NCBI RefSeq assembly: GCF_947494015.1
Contig: NZ_CANLTL010000008.1
Location: 1-64,000, forward strand
Length of the DNA stretch: 64,000 bases
Origin: an uncultured Cellulomonas sp.
GTDB taxonomy: Bacteria > Actinomycetota > Actinomycetes > Actinomycetales > Cellulomonadaceae
Direction: 5' to 3'
Position 1 is the stretch's first letter, and the number at the start of each line of letters is the position of its first letter. The translations under genes and the position numbers were made by a program. A model generated the notes under the pieces. That model did not search any database, was not told the DNA's origin, and was given only the letters and a program-made list of their open reading frames with translations. Positions 44,218 to 53,524 of the stretch are shown one piece after another.

Positions 44218-44958
44218 ATGTGCGGTCGCTACGCCTCCTTCCGGGACGCCCAGGACCTCGCCGACCACTTCGCCCTGGAGTCGGTGGCCGACGACGTCCG
44301 CGAGCTCCCCCCGTCGTGGAACGTCGCCCCGACCGACGGCGTGCGGATGGTCGTCGAACGGCCCGAGCGGCTCGAGGACGGCTCCGCCGGGGCGATCGAG
44401 CGCACCCTGCGGCTCGCGCGCTGGGGTCTGGTCCCGTCCTGGGCGAAGGACCCGTCCATCGGCTCACGGATGATCAACGCGCGCGCCGAGACGGTGACCA
44501 GCAAGCCCGCCTTCGCCCGCGCGATGGCGGTGCGGCGCGCGCTGATCCCCGCGGACGGCTACTACGAGTGGCAGCCGGCCCCCGAGGGCGCGGCGCGCAC
44601 GACCAAGCAGCCGTACTACCTGCACGCGGTCGACGGGTCACCGCTGGCCATGGCGGGGCTCTACGAGTTCTGGAAGGACCCCACCAAGGCCGACGACGAC
44701 CCCGACCGGTGGCTGGTCACCACGACGGTGATCACCACCACCGCGGTCGACGCGATGGGACACATCCACGACCGGCAGCCGATCATGCTGCTCCCCGACG
44801 CGTGGGACGCCTGGCTGGACCCGGCCGTGGACGCCGACGGCGCGGCGCGGCTGCTGTCGACCCCCGTCCCGGAGCTCGCGGCGACGCCCGTCTCCACCCA
44901 GGTGAACGCGGTCCGCAACGACGGGCCCCAGCTCATCGAGCCCGTCGACCTCGCCTGA
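44218..44958 (+). CDS. SRAP domain protein (HMCES/YedK type)
   Basis: 246 residues. Cys2 follows the initiator Met (M-C-G-R-Y), the catalytic residue that crosslinks to abasic sites in single-stranded DNA. N-V-A-P-T, I-N-A-R-A-E-T, G-Y-Y-E-W and H-D-R-Q-P are the other conserved blocks. The start is fixed by the need for Cys2. Protects replication-associated abasic sites. CACGCT lies 6 bases before the ATG and may be a weak leaderless -10. Confidence 0.95.
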   Translation: MCGRYASFRDAQDLADHFALESVADDVRELPPSWNVAPTDGVRMVVERPERLEDGSAGAIERTLRLARWGLVPSWAKDPSIGSRMINARAETVTSKPAFARAMAVRRALIPADGYYEWQPAPEGAARTTKQPYYLHAVDGSPLAMAGLYEFWKDPTKADDDPDRWLVTTTVITTTAVDAMGHIHDRQPIMLLPDAWDAWLDPAVDADGAARLLSTPVPELAATPVSTQVNAVRNDGPQLIEPVDLA

Positions 44959-44985
44959 GCCGACCTCCGGCCGGTGGGCTCCGCG

Positions 44986-46077
44986 TCAGGCGTGCCGGAC
45001 CAGCACCGGCGCGATGGTCCCCAGGCCCGCCAGCTCGCGCGCGGGCTGCGGCTCCAGCACGAACCGCCCGTCGCCGGCCAGCAGGCCCGCAGTCACCTCG
45101 TCGGTGAGGACCGTGCTGGGCTGGGCGATGTCCGTCAGCCGCGCGGCCACGTTGACCGAGGCCCCGAAGACGTCCCCGAACCGGGACAGCACCCGGCCCT
45201 GGACGAAGCCCACCCGCACCGGCGTGACGCCGCGGGCACCCTCGGCCAGGCCGGCCTGCTCGCGGACCGCGTCCACACCGAGGTCACCACCGAGCTCACG
45301 GGCCAGCCCGAGCGCGACCCGGGCGCCGCTGACGACGTCGTCGGCCACGAAGAGCACGGCGTCGCCGATCGTCTTGACCACCCGGCCCCCCTCGGCGGCG
45401 ACGATGTCCCGCGCCGCGGTCTCGAAGCGCTGGACGAAGGCGGACAGGTCCGTGGAGCCCAGGCCGGCGGTCCGGCGGGTGAACGAGACCATGTCCGCGA
45501 AGCCCACTGCGCGGGCCAGCGGCAGCGCCGACGGGTCGGTCGCGCCGGTGCTGCGGGCCTCCCCGAACTCGGCCGCGAACCGCCCGGCGATCGCAGCCAG
45601 GTGCCGCCGCCAGGAGTGCACGAGCTGCTCCTCGAGCACCGGCGCGAGGTCCGCGAGCCGGTCCAGGACGACGAGGCGGGCGCTGGTGTCGTCGAGCTCG
45701 CGGCGCTGCGCGATGTCCTCGACGAGCGCCTCGACCTGCCACAGCACGAGCCGCTCGCACTGGTGACCGAGCGCCCGGGTCAGGGTCACCGACGTGCGCC
45801 GCTCGATCTCGCCGGACCGCTCGAGGTCGGCGATCCGCCGGACCGCGGCGGCGTCGTCCTCGGTGAACAGCGGGGCGTCGGTGTCGGCGTGCGGCAGCCC
45901 GAGCGTGCGCCAGAACAGCTGGACGTCCTCGGGCCGGACACCCGGTCCCGCCCGGTCGACCAGGTCGCGCAGGGTCAGCGTGCGGTCGCCACCGAGCAGC
46001 GACGCCTCGAGCCCCTGCACGGTCGACGGACCCGTGGGGCGCGGCTGTGCGGTGTCCTGGGCGGCGTCGTCTGGCAC
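44986..46077 (-). CDS. Class III adenylate cyclase with N-terminal regulatory domain
   Basis: 363 residues. Residues 30-160 form a helical domain resembling the pH-responsive regulatory region of the Rv1264 type (inference). The cyclase domain (about 185-355) has metal Asp in V-G-F-A-D-M-V, substrate Lys and second Asp in V-K-T-I-G-D-A-V, Asp in G-D-V-F-G and the transition-state pair in S-V-N-V-A-A-R. The Lys/Asp pair predicts ATP rather than GTP. Cytosolic, no membrane helix. GTG start with a leaderless -10. Confidence 0.92.
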   Translation of the reverse strand: MPDDAAQDTAQPRPTGPSTVQGLEASLLGGDRTLTLRDLVDRAGPGVRPEDVQLFWRTLGLPHADTDAPLFTEDDAAAVRRIADLERSGEIERRTSVTLTRALGHQCERLVLWQVEALVEDIAQRRELDDTSARLVVLDRLADLAPVLEEQLVHSWRRHLAAIAGRFAAEFGEARSTGATDPSALPLARAVGFADMVSFTRRTAGLGSTDLSAFVQRFETAARDIVAAEGGRVVKTIGDAVLFVADDVVSGARVALGLARELGGDLGVDAVREQAGLAEGARGVTPVRVGFVQGRVLSRFGDVFGASVNVAARLTDIAQPSTVLTDEVTAGLLAGDGRFVLEPQPARELAGLGTIAPVLVRHA

Positions 46078-46083
46078 CCGGTC

Positions 46084-46089
46084 AGGCTA
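46084..46089 (-). promoter_or_regulatory. Leaderless-type -10 of the cyclase, TAGCCT
   Basis: Minus-strand TAGCCT ends exactly 6 bases before the GTG at 46077. Confidence 0.55.
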
Positions 46090-46188
46090 GTTCACGAGTC
46101 AGCGGCGGCACCGCCCGGCCGGGTCGGCACCGGGCGCCACCGGGTCGACGCCGGGTGGGCGCAGGGTGAGCGCCGGGCGGACCGGAGG

Positions 46189-47082
46189 TCACCGAGCCTC
46201 CCGCACGTGCCGGACGTCGCCCGCACGCACGGCGTGGGTCGCGCCGCCGGCGTCCCGCAGCAGGAGCGCCCCGTCCTGCCCCAGGCCCGTGGCCGTCCCG
46301 GCGAGCACCCCGCCCCCGGGCAGCTCGACCCGGACCGGACGGCCCAGGGTGCTGCACGCCGCGGCGACCTCCTCGGCGAGCCCGGCCCGGCCGGCGTCGC
46401 CGGCCGCGTCCTGCCAGCGCCGGCACACCGCCCCCAACGACTCCAGGAGCGTGACCAGCAGTGCCTCGCGGTCCAGGTCCCGGGCCCCGGCGCCCCGCAG
46501 CGACCGGGCGGTGGGCACGGGCAGCTCGGCGGCGGTCTGGGAGACGTTGATCCCGACACCCGCCACGGCGACCGGCCCCGCCGCGCCGCGCGCGAGCTCG
46601 ACCAGGATCCCGCCGAGCTTGCGCTGCGTGCCCCACCCGTCGAGGTCCGGGGCGCCGGGGACGTCCACCATGAGGTCGTTCGGCCACTTGAGGGTCGCCG
46701 GCACGCCCGACGTCGACCGCAGGGCGGTGACCGCCGCGAGGCCGACCAGCAACGGCAGCCAGCCCCAGGTCGCGGTCGGCGCGGTGGGTCGTAGGGCGAC
46801 CGAGAAGGTCAGCGCGGCAGCCGCGGGCGTCTGCCAGGCGCGCCCGGACCGGCCGCGGCCGTCGACCTGGTGCTCGGTGACCAGGACCGTGACCCCGTCC
46901 CACCCCTCGCCCCCGGCGCGCACCGCGTCGGCCAGGTCGGTATTGGTCGAGCCGGTGCGGTCGGTGACCTCCAGCCGGTCCACGGGGCCGGTCGGCACGA
47001 GCAGGCGGCGGCGCAGGACGTCGACCCGCAGCGGCCGGCGCGGGTCGGGGACGTCGTCGGTGGCGGGCGCGTCGGTGGTCAT
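46189..47082 (-). CDS. birA: Biotin-[acetyl-CoA carboxylase] ligase
   Basis: 297 residues. The biotinyl-AMP loop G-R-G-R-S-G-R-A-W and K-W-P-N-D-L are present; V-G-I-N-V-S follows. It lacks the N-terminal DNA-binding domain, so it is an enzyme only. Its substrate would be the BCCP lysine of the alpha subunit encoded at 53525. Divergent from the carboxyltransferase gene. Confidence 0.95.
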   Translation of the reverse strand: MTTDAPATDDVPDPRRPLRVDVLRRRLLVPTGPVDRLEVTDRTGSTNTDLADAVRAGGEGWDGVTVLVTEHQVDGRGRSGRAWQTPAAAALTFSVALRPTAPTATWGWLPLLVGLAAVTALRSTSGVPATLKWPNDLMVDVPGAPDLDGWGTQRKLGGILVELARGAAGPVAVAGVGINVSQTAAELPVPTARSLRGAGARDLDREALLVTLLESLGAVCRRWQDAAGDAGRAGLAEEVAAACSTLGRPVRVELPGGGVLAGTATGLGQDGALLLRDAGGATHAVRAGDVRHVREAR

Positions 47083-47235
47083 GGCGCCATCATGACGCCC
47101 GGGCCCAGGCCCGGGTGGGGCCGGGGGCGGACCGGGTGCGGACCGCCGCACCCCCCGCGGTGTTGTCGGGTCCCCACGAGCGGCGGCGGGCAACTCGGTC
47201 CGCGCCCTCCAGCCACCGTCCGGCGTGCGCGGAAC

Positions 47236-47241
47236 TAGTCT
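47236..47241 (+). promoter_or_regulatory. Leaderless-type -10 of the carboxylase operon, TAGTCT
   Basis: TAGTCT ends exactly 6 bases before the GTG at 47248; no Shine-Dalgarno sequence. Confidence 0.55.
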
Positions 47242-47247
47242 CGACCG

Positions 47248-48906
47248 GTGACCCACGCAGCCTCAGCCCCCGCCGGCGCCTCCCCGGGACCGACGCCGGA
47301 CGTCGCCCCGCACCCGGCGACGGCGCCGGCCACCACGACCGCGGACAAGGTCGCCGACCTGCGGTCCCGGATCGACGCGGCCACGGTCGCCCCGGAGTCG
47401 GTGGCCGCCGAGAAGCAGCACGCCCGCGGCAAGAAGACGGCCCGCGAGCGCATCGACGCCCTGCTGGACGAGGGCTCGTTCGTCGAGCTCGACGCCTTCG
47501 CCCGGCACCGGTCGGTGAACTTCGGCCTGGAGAAGAAGCGCATCGACGGCGACGGCGTCGTCGTCGGGCACGGGACGGTCGACGGCCGCCCGGTCGCGGT
47601 GTACTCCCAGGACTTCACGGTGTTCGGCGGGTCGCTGGGCGAGGTGCACGGGCAGAAGATCACCAAGGTCATGGACCTGGCGCTGCGCACGGGCGTCCCG
47701 CTGGTGGGGATCTCCGACGGCGGCGGTGCCCGGATCCAGGAGGGCGTCGCCGGACTCACCCAGTTCGCCGAGATCTTCCGCCGCAACGTGGCGGCGTCCG
47801 GCGTGATCCCGCAGGTCTCGCTCATCCTCGGCCCGAGCGCGGGCGGTGCGGTGTACTCCCCCGCGCTCACCGACTTCATCGTCATGGCGGACAAGACGTC
47901 CAACATGTTCATCACCGGTCCGGACGTCATCCGCGCGGTCACCGGCGAGGAGGTCGGCTTCGAGGAGCTCGGCGGGGCGCAGACGCACAACGAGCGGTCC
48001 GGCGTCGCGCACTACCTCGCCGCTGACGAGGACGACGCGATCGACTACGTCCGCCAGCTGCTGTCCTACCTGCCGGCCAACAACCTCACCGACCCCCCGG
48101 CGTACCACCACGGCGACCCGCTGCCGCTGGAGCTGACCGACGCGGACGGGGCGCTGGACTCCCTCGTCCCGGACTCCGACAACCAGCCCTACGACATGCG
48201 CACCGTCGTCGAGCACGTGCTGGACGACGGCGTCCTGCTCGAGGTGCAGCCGCTGTACGCCCGCAACGTGCTGATCGGGTTCGGGCACGTCGAGGGGCAC
48301 CCGGTCGGGGTGGTCGCGAACCAGCCGCTGCAGATGGCCGGCACGCTGGACATCAACGCCGCCGAGAAGGCCGCCCGCTTCGTGCGGACCTGCGACGCGT
48401 TCAACATCCCGGTGCTGACGTTCGTCGACGTGCCGGGCTTCCTGCCCGGCACCGACCAGGAGTGGAACGGCATCATCCGCCGCGGCGCCAAGCTCATCTA
48501 CGCCTACGCCGAGGCGACCGTCCCGCTGGTCACGGTGATCACCCGCAAGGCCTACGGCGGCGCGTACATCGTCATGGGCTCCAAGCAGCTCGGCGCGGAC
48601 GTCAACCTCGCCTGGCCGACGGCGCAGATCGCCGTCATGGGCGCCGGCGGCGCCGTCAACATCCTCCAGCGGGGCGCGTTGAAGAAGGTCGCCGACGCGG
48701 GTGGGGACGTCGACGCCGAGCGCGCCCGGCTGACGCGCGAGTACGAGGAGGCGATCGTCAACCCCTGGGACGCCGCCGAGCGGGGGTACGTCGATGCGGT
48801 GATCGAGCCGTCGCAGACCCGCCTGCAGATCTCCAAGGCCCTGCGCCTGCTGCGCACCAAGCGCGCGAGCCTGCCGCCCAAGAAGCACGGGAACATCCCG
48901 CTGTGA
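47248..48906 (+). CDS. pccB: Acyl-CoA carboxylase beta (carboxyltransferase) subunit
   Basis: 552 residues. G-G-G-A-R-I-Q-E-G and G-A-Y-S/G-P-A-like oxyanion loops ([12 protein letters not shown] and A-Y-G-G-A-Y) mark the two crotonase-like halves. Transfers carboxyl from biotin to acetyl- or propionyl-CoA; the sequence does not settle which. A roughly 30-residue Pro/Ala/Thr N-terminus precedes the conserved part. It is in an operon with an unknown gene and epsilon. Confidence 0.95.
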   Translation: MTHAASAPAGASPGPTPDVAPHPATAPATTTADKVADLRSRIDAATVAPESVAAEKQHARGKKTARERIDALLDEGSFVELDAFARHRSVNFGLEKKRIDGDGVVVGHGTVDGRPVAVYSQDFTVFGGSLGEVHGQKITKVMDLALRTGVPLVGISDGGGARIQEGVAGLTQFAEIFRRNVAASGVIPQVSLILGPSAGGAVYSPALTDFIVMADKTSNMFITGPDVIRAVTGEEVGFEELGGAQTHNERSGVAHYLAADEDDAIDYVRQLLSYLPANNLTDPPAYHHGDPLPLELTDADGALDSLVPDSDNQPYDMRTVVEHVLDDGVLLEVQPLYARNVLIGFGHVEGHPVGVVANQPLQMAGTLDINAAEKAARFVRTCDAFNIPVLTFVDVPGFLPGTDQEWNGIIRRGAKLIYAYAEATVPLVTVITRKAYGGAYIVMGSKQLGADVNLAWPTAQIAVMGAGGAVNILQRGALKKVADAGGDVDAERARLTREYEEAIVNPWDAAERGYVDAVIEPSQTRLQISKALRLLRTKRASLPPKKHGNIPL

Positions 48907-49451
48907 GCGACTCCTCCCACCCGCCGCACTCCGACCGCCCGCTCGGGCCGGTGGACGCGACGGCCCTGCACGACGCCGTCGACCGCCTCGCCGCGGCGCT
49001 GCACGAGTACGTCGACACGGCCGTGGGGGTCCGCTCGGAGTTCGGCGCCCACGAGGCGGACGAGGACCCCCGGGTGCTGGCCCTCGAGGGGCGGCTGGGC
49101 ACGCTGAACGCCGAGCTGTACGACCGCGTGCACGACACCCTCGGCATGCACGCGGACCTGACCACGCTCGCGTGGGACGGCACGGGCGCCCACGACGAGG
49201 ACCCGACCGACGCCGACGACGACGTGCCGACCGCGGCCGAGGCGTTCCACCTGGGCTTCGTGGTGGGACCGCCCACGGGTCCCAGCGACCACTCGATGGA
49301 CTCGGTGCTCGACCTGATCGACAGCGGCGGGGAGGAGCTGGTCGCGCGGCTCGTCGAGGCGGGGTTCGACGTCGTGGAGTGGGCGACCTCGCGCGGTGAG
49401 CCCGCGGACTTCGAGGGCTTCGGCGACGACGACGAGGAGGAGGACGAGTGA
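48903..49451 (+). CDS. Unknown acidic protein inside the carboxylase operon
   Basis: 182 residues, GTGA overlap with the beta-subunit stop and again with accE. No motif recognised; no membrane segment. The N-terminal half is helical ([15 protein letters not shown]), and the C-terminus is extremely acidic (D-D-D-E-E-E-D-E). Double translational coupling between beta and epsilon suggests a role linked to the carboxylase, for example assembly or regulation. Confidence 0.75.
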   Translation: MSDSSHPPHSDRPLGPVDATALHDAVDRLAAALHEYVDTAVGVRSEFGAHEADEDPRVLALEGRLGTLNAELYDRVHDTLGMHADLTTLAWDGTGAHDEDPTDADDDVPTAAEAFHLGFVVGPPTGPSDHSMDSVLDLIDSGGEELVARLVEAGFDVVEWATSRGEPADFEGFGDDDEEEDE

Positions 49452-49678
49452 CCTTCGAGCCGCAGGGCGAGGCTGCGCACGTCCACGTGGTGCGCGGGAC
49501 GCCGGACGACGTCGAGCTCGCGGCCCTGGTCGCCGGCCTGGCCGCGGTCGCCGCACCGGACGACGCCGAGCCCGAGCCGGCGCGGGGCGCATGGTCGGAC
49601 CGGTCCCGCGTGATGCGCGGGCGGCCGGCGACCCCGGCGGCCGGTCCCGACGCGTGGCGATGGAGCCTGCGGGGCTGA
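49448..49678 (+). CDS. accE: Acyl-CoA carboxylase epsilon subunit
   Basis: 76 residues with the short epsilon pattern V-V-R-G-T-P-D-D-V-E-L-A-A-L-V-A and a C-terminal W-x-x-x-x-R...W-R-W-S. Epsilon subunits in actinobacteria bridge alpha and beta subunits. GTG start overlapping the previous stop. Confidence 0.85.
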   Translation: MTFEPQGEAAHVHVVRGTPDDVELAALVAGLAAVAAPDDAEPEPARGAWSDRSRVMRGRPATPAAGPDAWRWSLRG

Positions 49679-49851
49679 GCACCGCGCACTGCCGCTCAGC
49701 GGCCGGCCGTGCGTGTCGGTCCATGTCCGCAGGCCGCGCTGATGGGCGGCAGCCATCGGGGCGTCCGGCACGCGGGGACCGGCATCCGGCCATGCCGCAG
49801 GCGGCGCGCCGACCACTTCCGTCGCCACCGCGCCCGGCCTACGGTGCTCAC

Positions 49852-49983
49852 GTGAGCAGCGACGTCCGGCGTTCCATCCGTGGCCGTGTCGCCGCGGTGG
49901 TGCGCTCGGAAGCCTTCGTCTGGGCCGTGGTGCTGGGACTGCTGTCAGCGCTGGCTGCCGCGTCCGGGGCTGTCAGCGACTGA
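49852..49983 (+). CDS. Possible 43-residue membrane peptide
   Basis: GTG start; a basic N-terminus (R-R-S-I-R-G-R-V) then one hydrophobic segment (F-V-W-A-V-V-L-G-L-L-S-A-L-A-A-A). No clear ribosome-binding site. The surrounding stretches 49679-49851 and 49984-50087 show no other gene; a 6-bp stem at 49780-49797 could be a weak terminator for the accE operon. Confidence 0.4.
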   Translation: MSSDVRRSIRGRVAAVVRSEAFVWAVVLGLLSALAAASGAVSD

Positions 49984-50087
49984 CCGCCCGGTGCCGGCAT
50001 CGCGCGCTGACGCTGATCGGGCCGTCACCCTCGGTGCGGCGGACGAGCAGGACGAGGAGCCGCCCGGCGAGGAGCAGCAGTCCCCGC

Positions 50088-50789
50088 TCAGGCGCGGAGA
50101 CGGACGTCGTTGCCGTCCGGGTCGGCGAGGCTGACGTGTGTACCCCCGCCGTCCGCCAGCCGGGTCGCGCCGAGCCGCACCAGGCGCTCGACCTCGGAGT
50201 CGAGGTCACCGCCGTCGACGACGAGGTCGAGGCGCTGGCGATGGTCGGGCAGACGGGCGGGAGGGCGCTCGCCACCCCACGACACCTTCGTGCCACCGTG
50301 AGGCGACTGGACCGCGGTCTCCTGATCCTGGTCCCACACGAGCGGCCAGCCGAGCGCCTCGCTCCAGAACCGGCCGACCTCCCGCGTGCCGTCGCACGCC
50401 ACCTCGCCGAGGACGCCGCACCCGGCCAGGAACGCGTTGCCCGGCTCGATGACGCAGAACTCGTTGCCGTCGGGATCGGCCAGCACCACGTGCGTCTCCT
50501 CCGGGCGCTGGCCGACGTCGACCGGACGGGCGCCGAGCTCGATCGCGGCCGCGACGGTCCGGCTCTGCTCGTCGAGGTCGGTGCTCGTCAGGTGCAGGTG
50601 GACCCGGTTCTTGGCGACCTTCATGGCCCGACCCCGGACGAACTGCAGGGTGATCTGGGTCCCTGCCCCCGGCACGAGCAGCTCGTCACGGTCCCCGACG
50701 ACCTCCCGCCCCAGCAGCCGAGCCCAGAAGGACGCCGCAGAACCAGGGTCGTGCGCGTCGAACGTGACAGCCAGGAGATGGACGCCCAT
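50088..50789 (-). CDS. Two-domain VOC (glyoxalase/bleomycin-resistance) protein
   Basis: 233 residues, two tandem VOC modules (about 1-115 and 120-233). Each ends in an A-D-P-D-G-N motif (D-P-D-G-N-E-F and D-P-D-G-N-D-V). The metal ligands and substrate are not identifiable. ATG start. Confidence 0.88.
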   Translation of the reverse strand: MGVHLLAVTFDAHDPGSAASFWARLLGREVVGDRDELLVPGAGTQITLQFVRGRAMKVAKNRVHLHLTSTDLDEQSRTVAAAIELGARPVDVGQRPEETHVVLADPDGNEFCVIEPGNAFLAGCGVLGEVACDGTREVGRFWSEALGWPLVWDQDQETAVQSPHGGTKVSWGGERPPARLPDHRQRLDLVVDGGDLDSEVERLVRLGATRLADGGGTHVSLADPDGNDVRLRA

Positions 50790-50934
50790 GGACGGACGAT
50801 GGCACAGCACGCCCCCGCGGGCGCAGGAAGACGTGGCGGGCCGAGCTCCGACACGCATCGCGCGCCGCCGACTCGACGACGCCGGGTGGACCGGGTGGGA
50901 GGCCGCGCGGCCCGGCCCGGCCGCCGTCCGACAG

Positions 50935-50940
50935 TAAAGT
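50935..50940 (+). promoter_or_regulatory. Possible -10 of the DUF885 gene, TAAAGT
   Basis: TAAAGT ends 8 bases before the ATG at 50949, slightly further than in the other leaderless candidates. Confidence 0.35.
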
Positions 50941-50948
50941 TCTGCGCC

Positions 50949-52691
50949 ATGAGCACCCCGCCCGCGTCGACCACGCAGCAGCCCGACCGCACCCCCACCG
51001 CCATCGACGCGATCGCCGATCGGTACGTCGACACGCTCGCCGAGCTCGACCCGATCGCGGCGACGGCGATGGGACTGCCCGGCTACGACGACCGGATGAC
51101 CGACTTCTCCCCCGCCGGGCACGACGCACGTGCCGCCGCGGCGCGTGCCGTGCTGGACGAGCTGGCCGCGCAGGAGCCCGTCGACGACGTCGACCGGGTC
51201 ACGCTGGCCGCGATGCGCGAGCGGATCGGCCTGGAGCTCGAGCTGCACGAGGCAGGCGAGCTGCTCGCCTCCCTCAACGTGATCGCGTCACCGCTGCAGG
51301 CGATGCGCGAGGTGTTCGACTCGATGCCGACCGACTCGCCCGAGGCGTGGGAGAACATCGCCGCACGGCTGCACGCGATCCCGCAGGCGGCGGCCGGCTA
51401 CGCCGAGTCGCTGCGGCTGGCGGCCGGCCGCGGGCTGGTCCCCGCGGCACGGCAGGTCACGGAGAACGTCGCGCAGGCCGCGGAGCTCGCCGACCCCGCC
51501 CGTTCGTTCTTCTCGCGGCTGGTCAGCGGACCGGCCGTCGACGCGGTGCTCGACGACTCGACCGCGTGCTCGCTGGTGCGCCGCGAGCTCGAGACCGGCG
51601 CGGCCGCCGCCCGGGACGCGTACGCCGAGCTCGCGCGCTTCCTCCGCGAGGAGCTCGCCCCGCAGGCGCCCGAGCAGGACGCCGTCGGTCGCGAGCGGTA
51701 CGCGCTGTGGTCGCGGTACTTCCTGGGCGCCGAGGTCGACCTGGACGAGACCTACGCCTGGGGCGTGCAGGAGCTGGCCCGCGTGGTGGCCGAGCAGGAG
51801 GCGGTCGCGCGCGAGATCCTCGGCGACGCCGTCGTCGAGGGCGAGGACCTCGTCCGGCAGGCGGTCGCCGCGCTCGACCGCGACCCCGAGCGGACGCTGC
51901 ACGGCACGCAGGCCCTGCGCGAGTGGATGCAGGCGACGTCCGACGCCGCCGTCGACGCCCTGGCCGGGGTCCACTTCGAGGTCCCCGAGCCCATGCTCCG
52001 CCTGGAGTGCTGCATCGCCCCGACGCAGTCCGGCGGCATCTACTACACCGCGCCGAGCGACGACTTCTCCCGCCCGGGCCGGATGTGGTGGTCGGTGCCG
52101 CCGTCGGTCACCGAGTTCAACACCTGGCGCGAGAAGACGACCGTCTACCACGAGGGCGTCCCGGGGCATCACCTGCAGATCGGGCAGGCGGTGTACAACC
52201 GCGCGACCCTCAACCGCTGGCGCCGGCTCGCCTGCTGGGTCTCCGGTCACGGTGAGGGCTGGGCGCTGTACGCCGAGCGGCTGATGGCGGACCTGGGCTT
52301 CCTCGACGACCCGGGCGACCGGCTGGGCATGCTCGACGGCCAGCGGATGCGCGCGGCCCGCGTGGTCGTCGACCTGGGCGTGCACCTGGGCCTGACCGCC
52401 CCGCAGGAGTGGGGCGGGGAAACCTGGGACGCCGACACGGCGTGGCGGTTCCTGCTCGCGAACGTCAACATGCCCGAGGCGTTCCTGCGGTTCGAGCTCA
52501 ACCGCTACCTCGGCTGGCCGGGGCAGGCGCCGTCGTACAAGGTCGGCCAGCGGCTGTGGGAGGAGACCCGCGACAGCCTCGCCGCCTCCGCGCGCGACGC
52601 CGGTGAGGAGCTCGACCTGCGGGCGTTCCACTCGCGCGCGCTCGGGCTCGGGTCGGTGGGGCTCGACGTGCTGCGCGAGGCCCTGCTGTGA
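50949..52691 (+). CDS. DUF885 family metallopeptidase-like protein
   Basis: 580 residues. Y-H-E-G-V-P-G-H-H-L-Q provides the HExxxH/HH zinc-like motif of DUF885, and E-G-W-A-L-Y-A-E-R follows as the third-ligand helix. No signal peptide, so cytoplasmic. Substrate unknown; probably peptidase or carboxypeptidase-like. Coupled to maf (GTGA). Confidence 0.9.
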   Translation: MSTPPASTTQQPDRTPTAIDAIADRYVDTLAELDPIAATAMGLPGYDDRMTDFSPAGHDARAAAARAVLDELAAQEPVDDVDRVTLAAMRERIGLELELHEAGELLASLNVIASPLQAMREVFDSMPTDSPEAWENIAARLHAIPQAAAGYAESLRLAAGRGLVPAARQVTENVAQAAELADPARSFFSRLVSGPAVDAVLDDSTACSLVRRELETGAAAARDAYAELARFLREELAPQAPEQDAVGRERYALWSRYFLGAEVDLDETYAWGVQELARVVAEQEAVAREILGDAVVEGEDLVRQAVAALDRDPERTLHGTQALREWMQATSDAAVDALAGVHFEVPEPMLRLECCIAPTQSGGIYYTAPSDDFSRPGRMWWSVPPSVTEFNTWREKTTVYHEGVPGHHLQIGQAVYNRATLNRWRRLACWVSGHGEGWALYAERLMADLGFLDDPGDRLGMLDGQRMRAARVVVDLGVHLGLTAPQEWGGETWDADTAWRFLLANVNMPEAFLRFELNRYLGWPGQAPSYKVGQRLWEETRDSLAASARDAGEELDLRAFHSRALGLGSVGLDVLREALL

Positions 52692-53362
52692 TCCGGCTGC
52701 TGCTCGCCTCGGCCTCCCCGGCCCGCCGGGCGACCCTCCGCTCCCTCGGCGTGGACCCTCTCGTGCGGGTCTCGGGCGTCGACGAGGACGCCGCCCTCGC
52801 CGCGGCCCGCGAGCGCTTCGGCACCCTGGAGCCCGCCGACGCGGTGCTCGTGCTGGCGCAGGCGAAGGCGCAGGCCGTCGCCGAGTCGCTCGACGGCGAC
52901 GACCTCGACGAGACGTCCGACGCGGCCGGCAACCTGCTCGTGCTCGGGTGCGACTCGATGCTCGAGCTCGACGGCGAGATCCACGGCAAGCCCGCCGACG
53001 CCGCACAGGCCACCGCCCGGTGGCGCGCCATGCGGGGGCGGTCCGGCGTCCTGCACACCGGGCACTGGCTGGTCGACGAGCGGGACCCCGAGCGCGGCGG
53101 CACCGGCGGCACCCTCGGGGCGACGTCGTCGACCGTGGTGCACTTCGCCGATCTCACCGACGCCGAGATCGACGCCTACGTGGCGACCGGCGAACCGCTG
53201 CAGGTCGCCGGCGCGTTCACCGTGGACGGGCGCGGCGGCGCGTTCGTGACCGGGATCGAGGGCGACCACCACGGTGTGGTCGGCGTCAGCCTCCCGCTGG
53301 TCCGCGAGCTGCTCGCCCAGGTGGGGCTGACCGTCCCCGACCTGTGGCCTGTTGTGGACTGA
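52688..53362 (+). CDS. maf: Maf-like nucleotide pyrophosphatase
   Basis: 224 residues. S-A-S-P-A-R-R-A-T-L, G-C-D-S-M and G-K-P are the Maf signatures; house-cleaning hydrolysis of abnormal NTPs or a septum-related role. GTG overlapping the previous stop. Maf next to acyl-CoA carboxylase genes is a recurrent actinobacterial arrangement. Confidence 0.93.
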   Translation: MIRLLLASASPARRATLRSLGVDPLVRVSGVDEDAALAAARERFGTLEPADAVLVLAQAKAQAVAESLDGDDLDETSDAAGNLLVLGCDSMLELDGEIHGKPADAAQATARWRAMRGRSGVLHTGHWLVDERDPERGGTGGTLGATSSTVVHFADLTDAEIDAYVATGEPLQVAGAFTVDGRGGAFVTGIEGDHHGVVGVSLPLVRELLAQVGLTVPDLWPVVD

Positions 53363-53513
53363 GCACAACGGGCCCCGGGGCGCGCGCCGAGCGGTCCCTC
53401 GGTCGTCGGTGGTCATCGGCGACAGGCCACAAAACCGCCGCGCCGCCCTTGGTGGCATCCGGCAAAACTGGCCGGTGGCTGCGTGCCGGGTGAGCGCGTC
53501 GGACGGTGAGCGT

Positions 53514-53519
53514 TACGGT
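53514..53519 (+). promoter_or_regulatory. Leaderless-type -10 of the biotin carboxylase gene, TACGGT
   Basis: TACGGT ends 5 bases before the GTG at 53525. The preceding 150 bases hold no gene. Confidence 0.45.
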
Positions 53520-53524
53520 GAGCC

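Noticed and set aside
42895-44218. N-terminal extension of the SRAP open frame
   Set aside because: SRAP proteins need Cys directly after the initiator Met, which fixes the start at 44218; the upstream part is antisense to the MFS gene.
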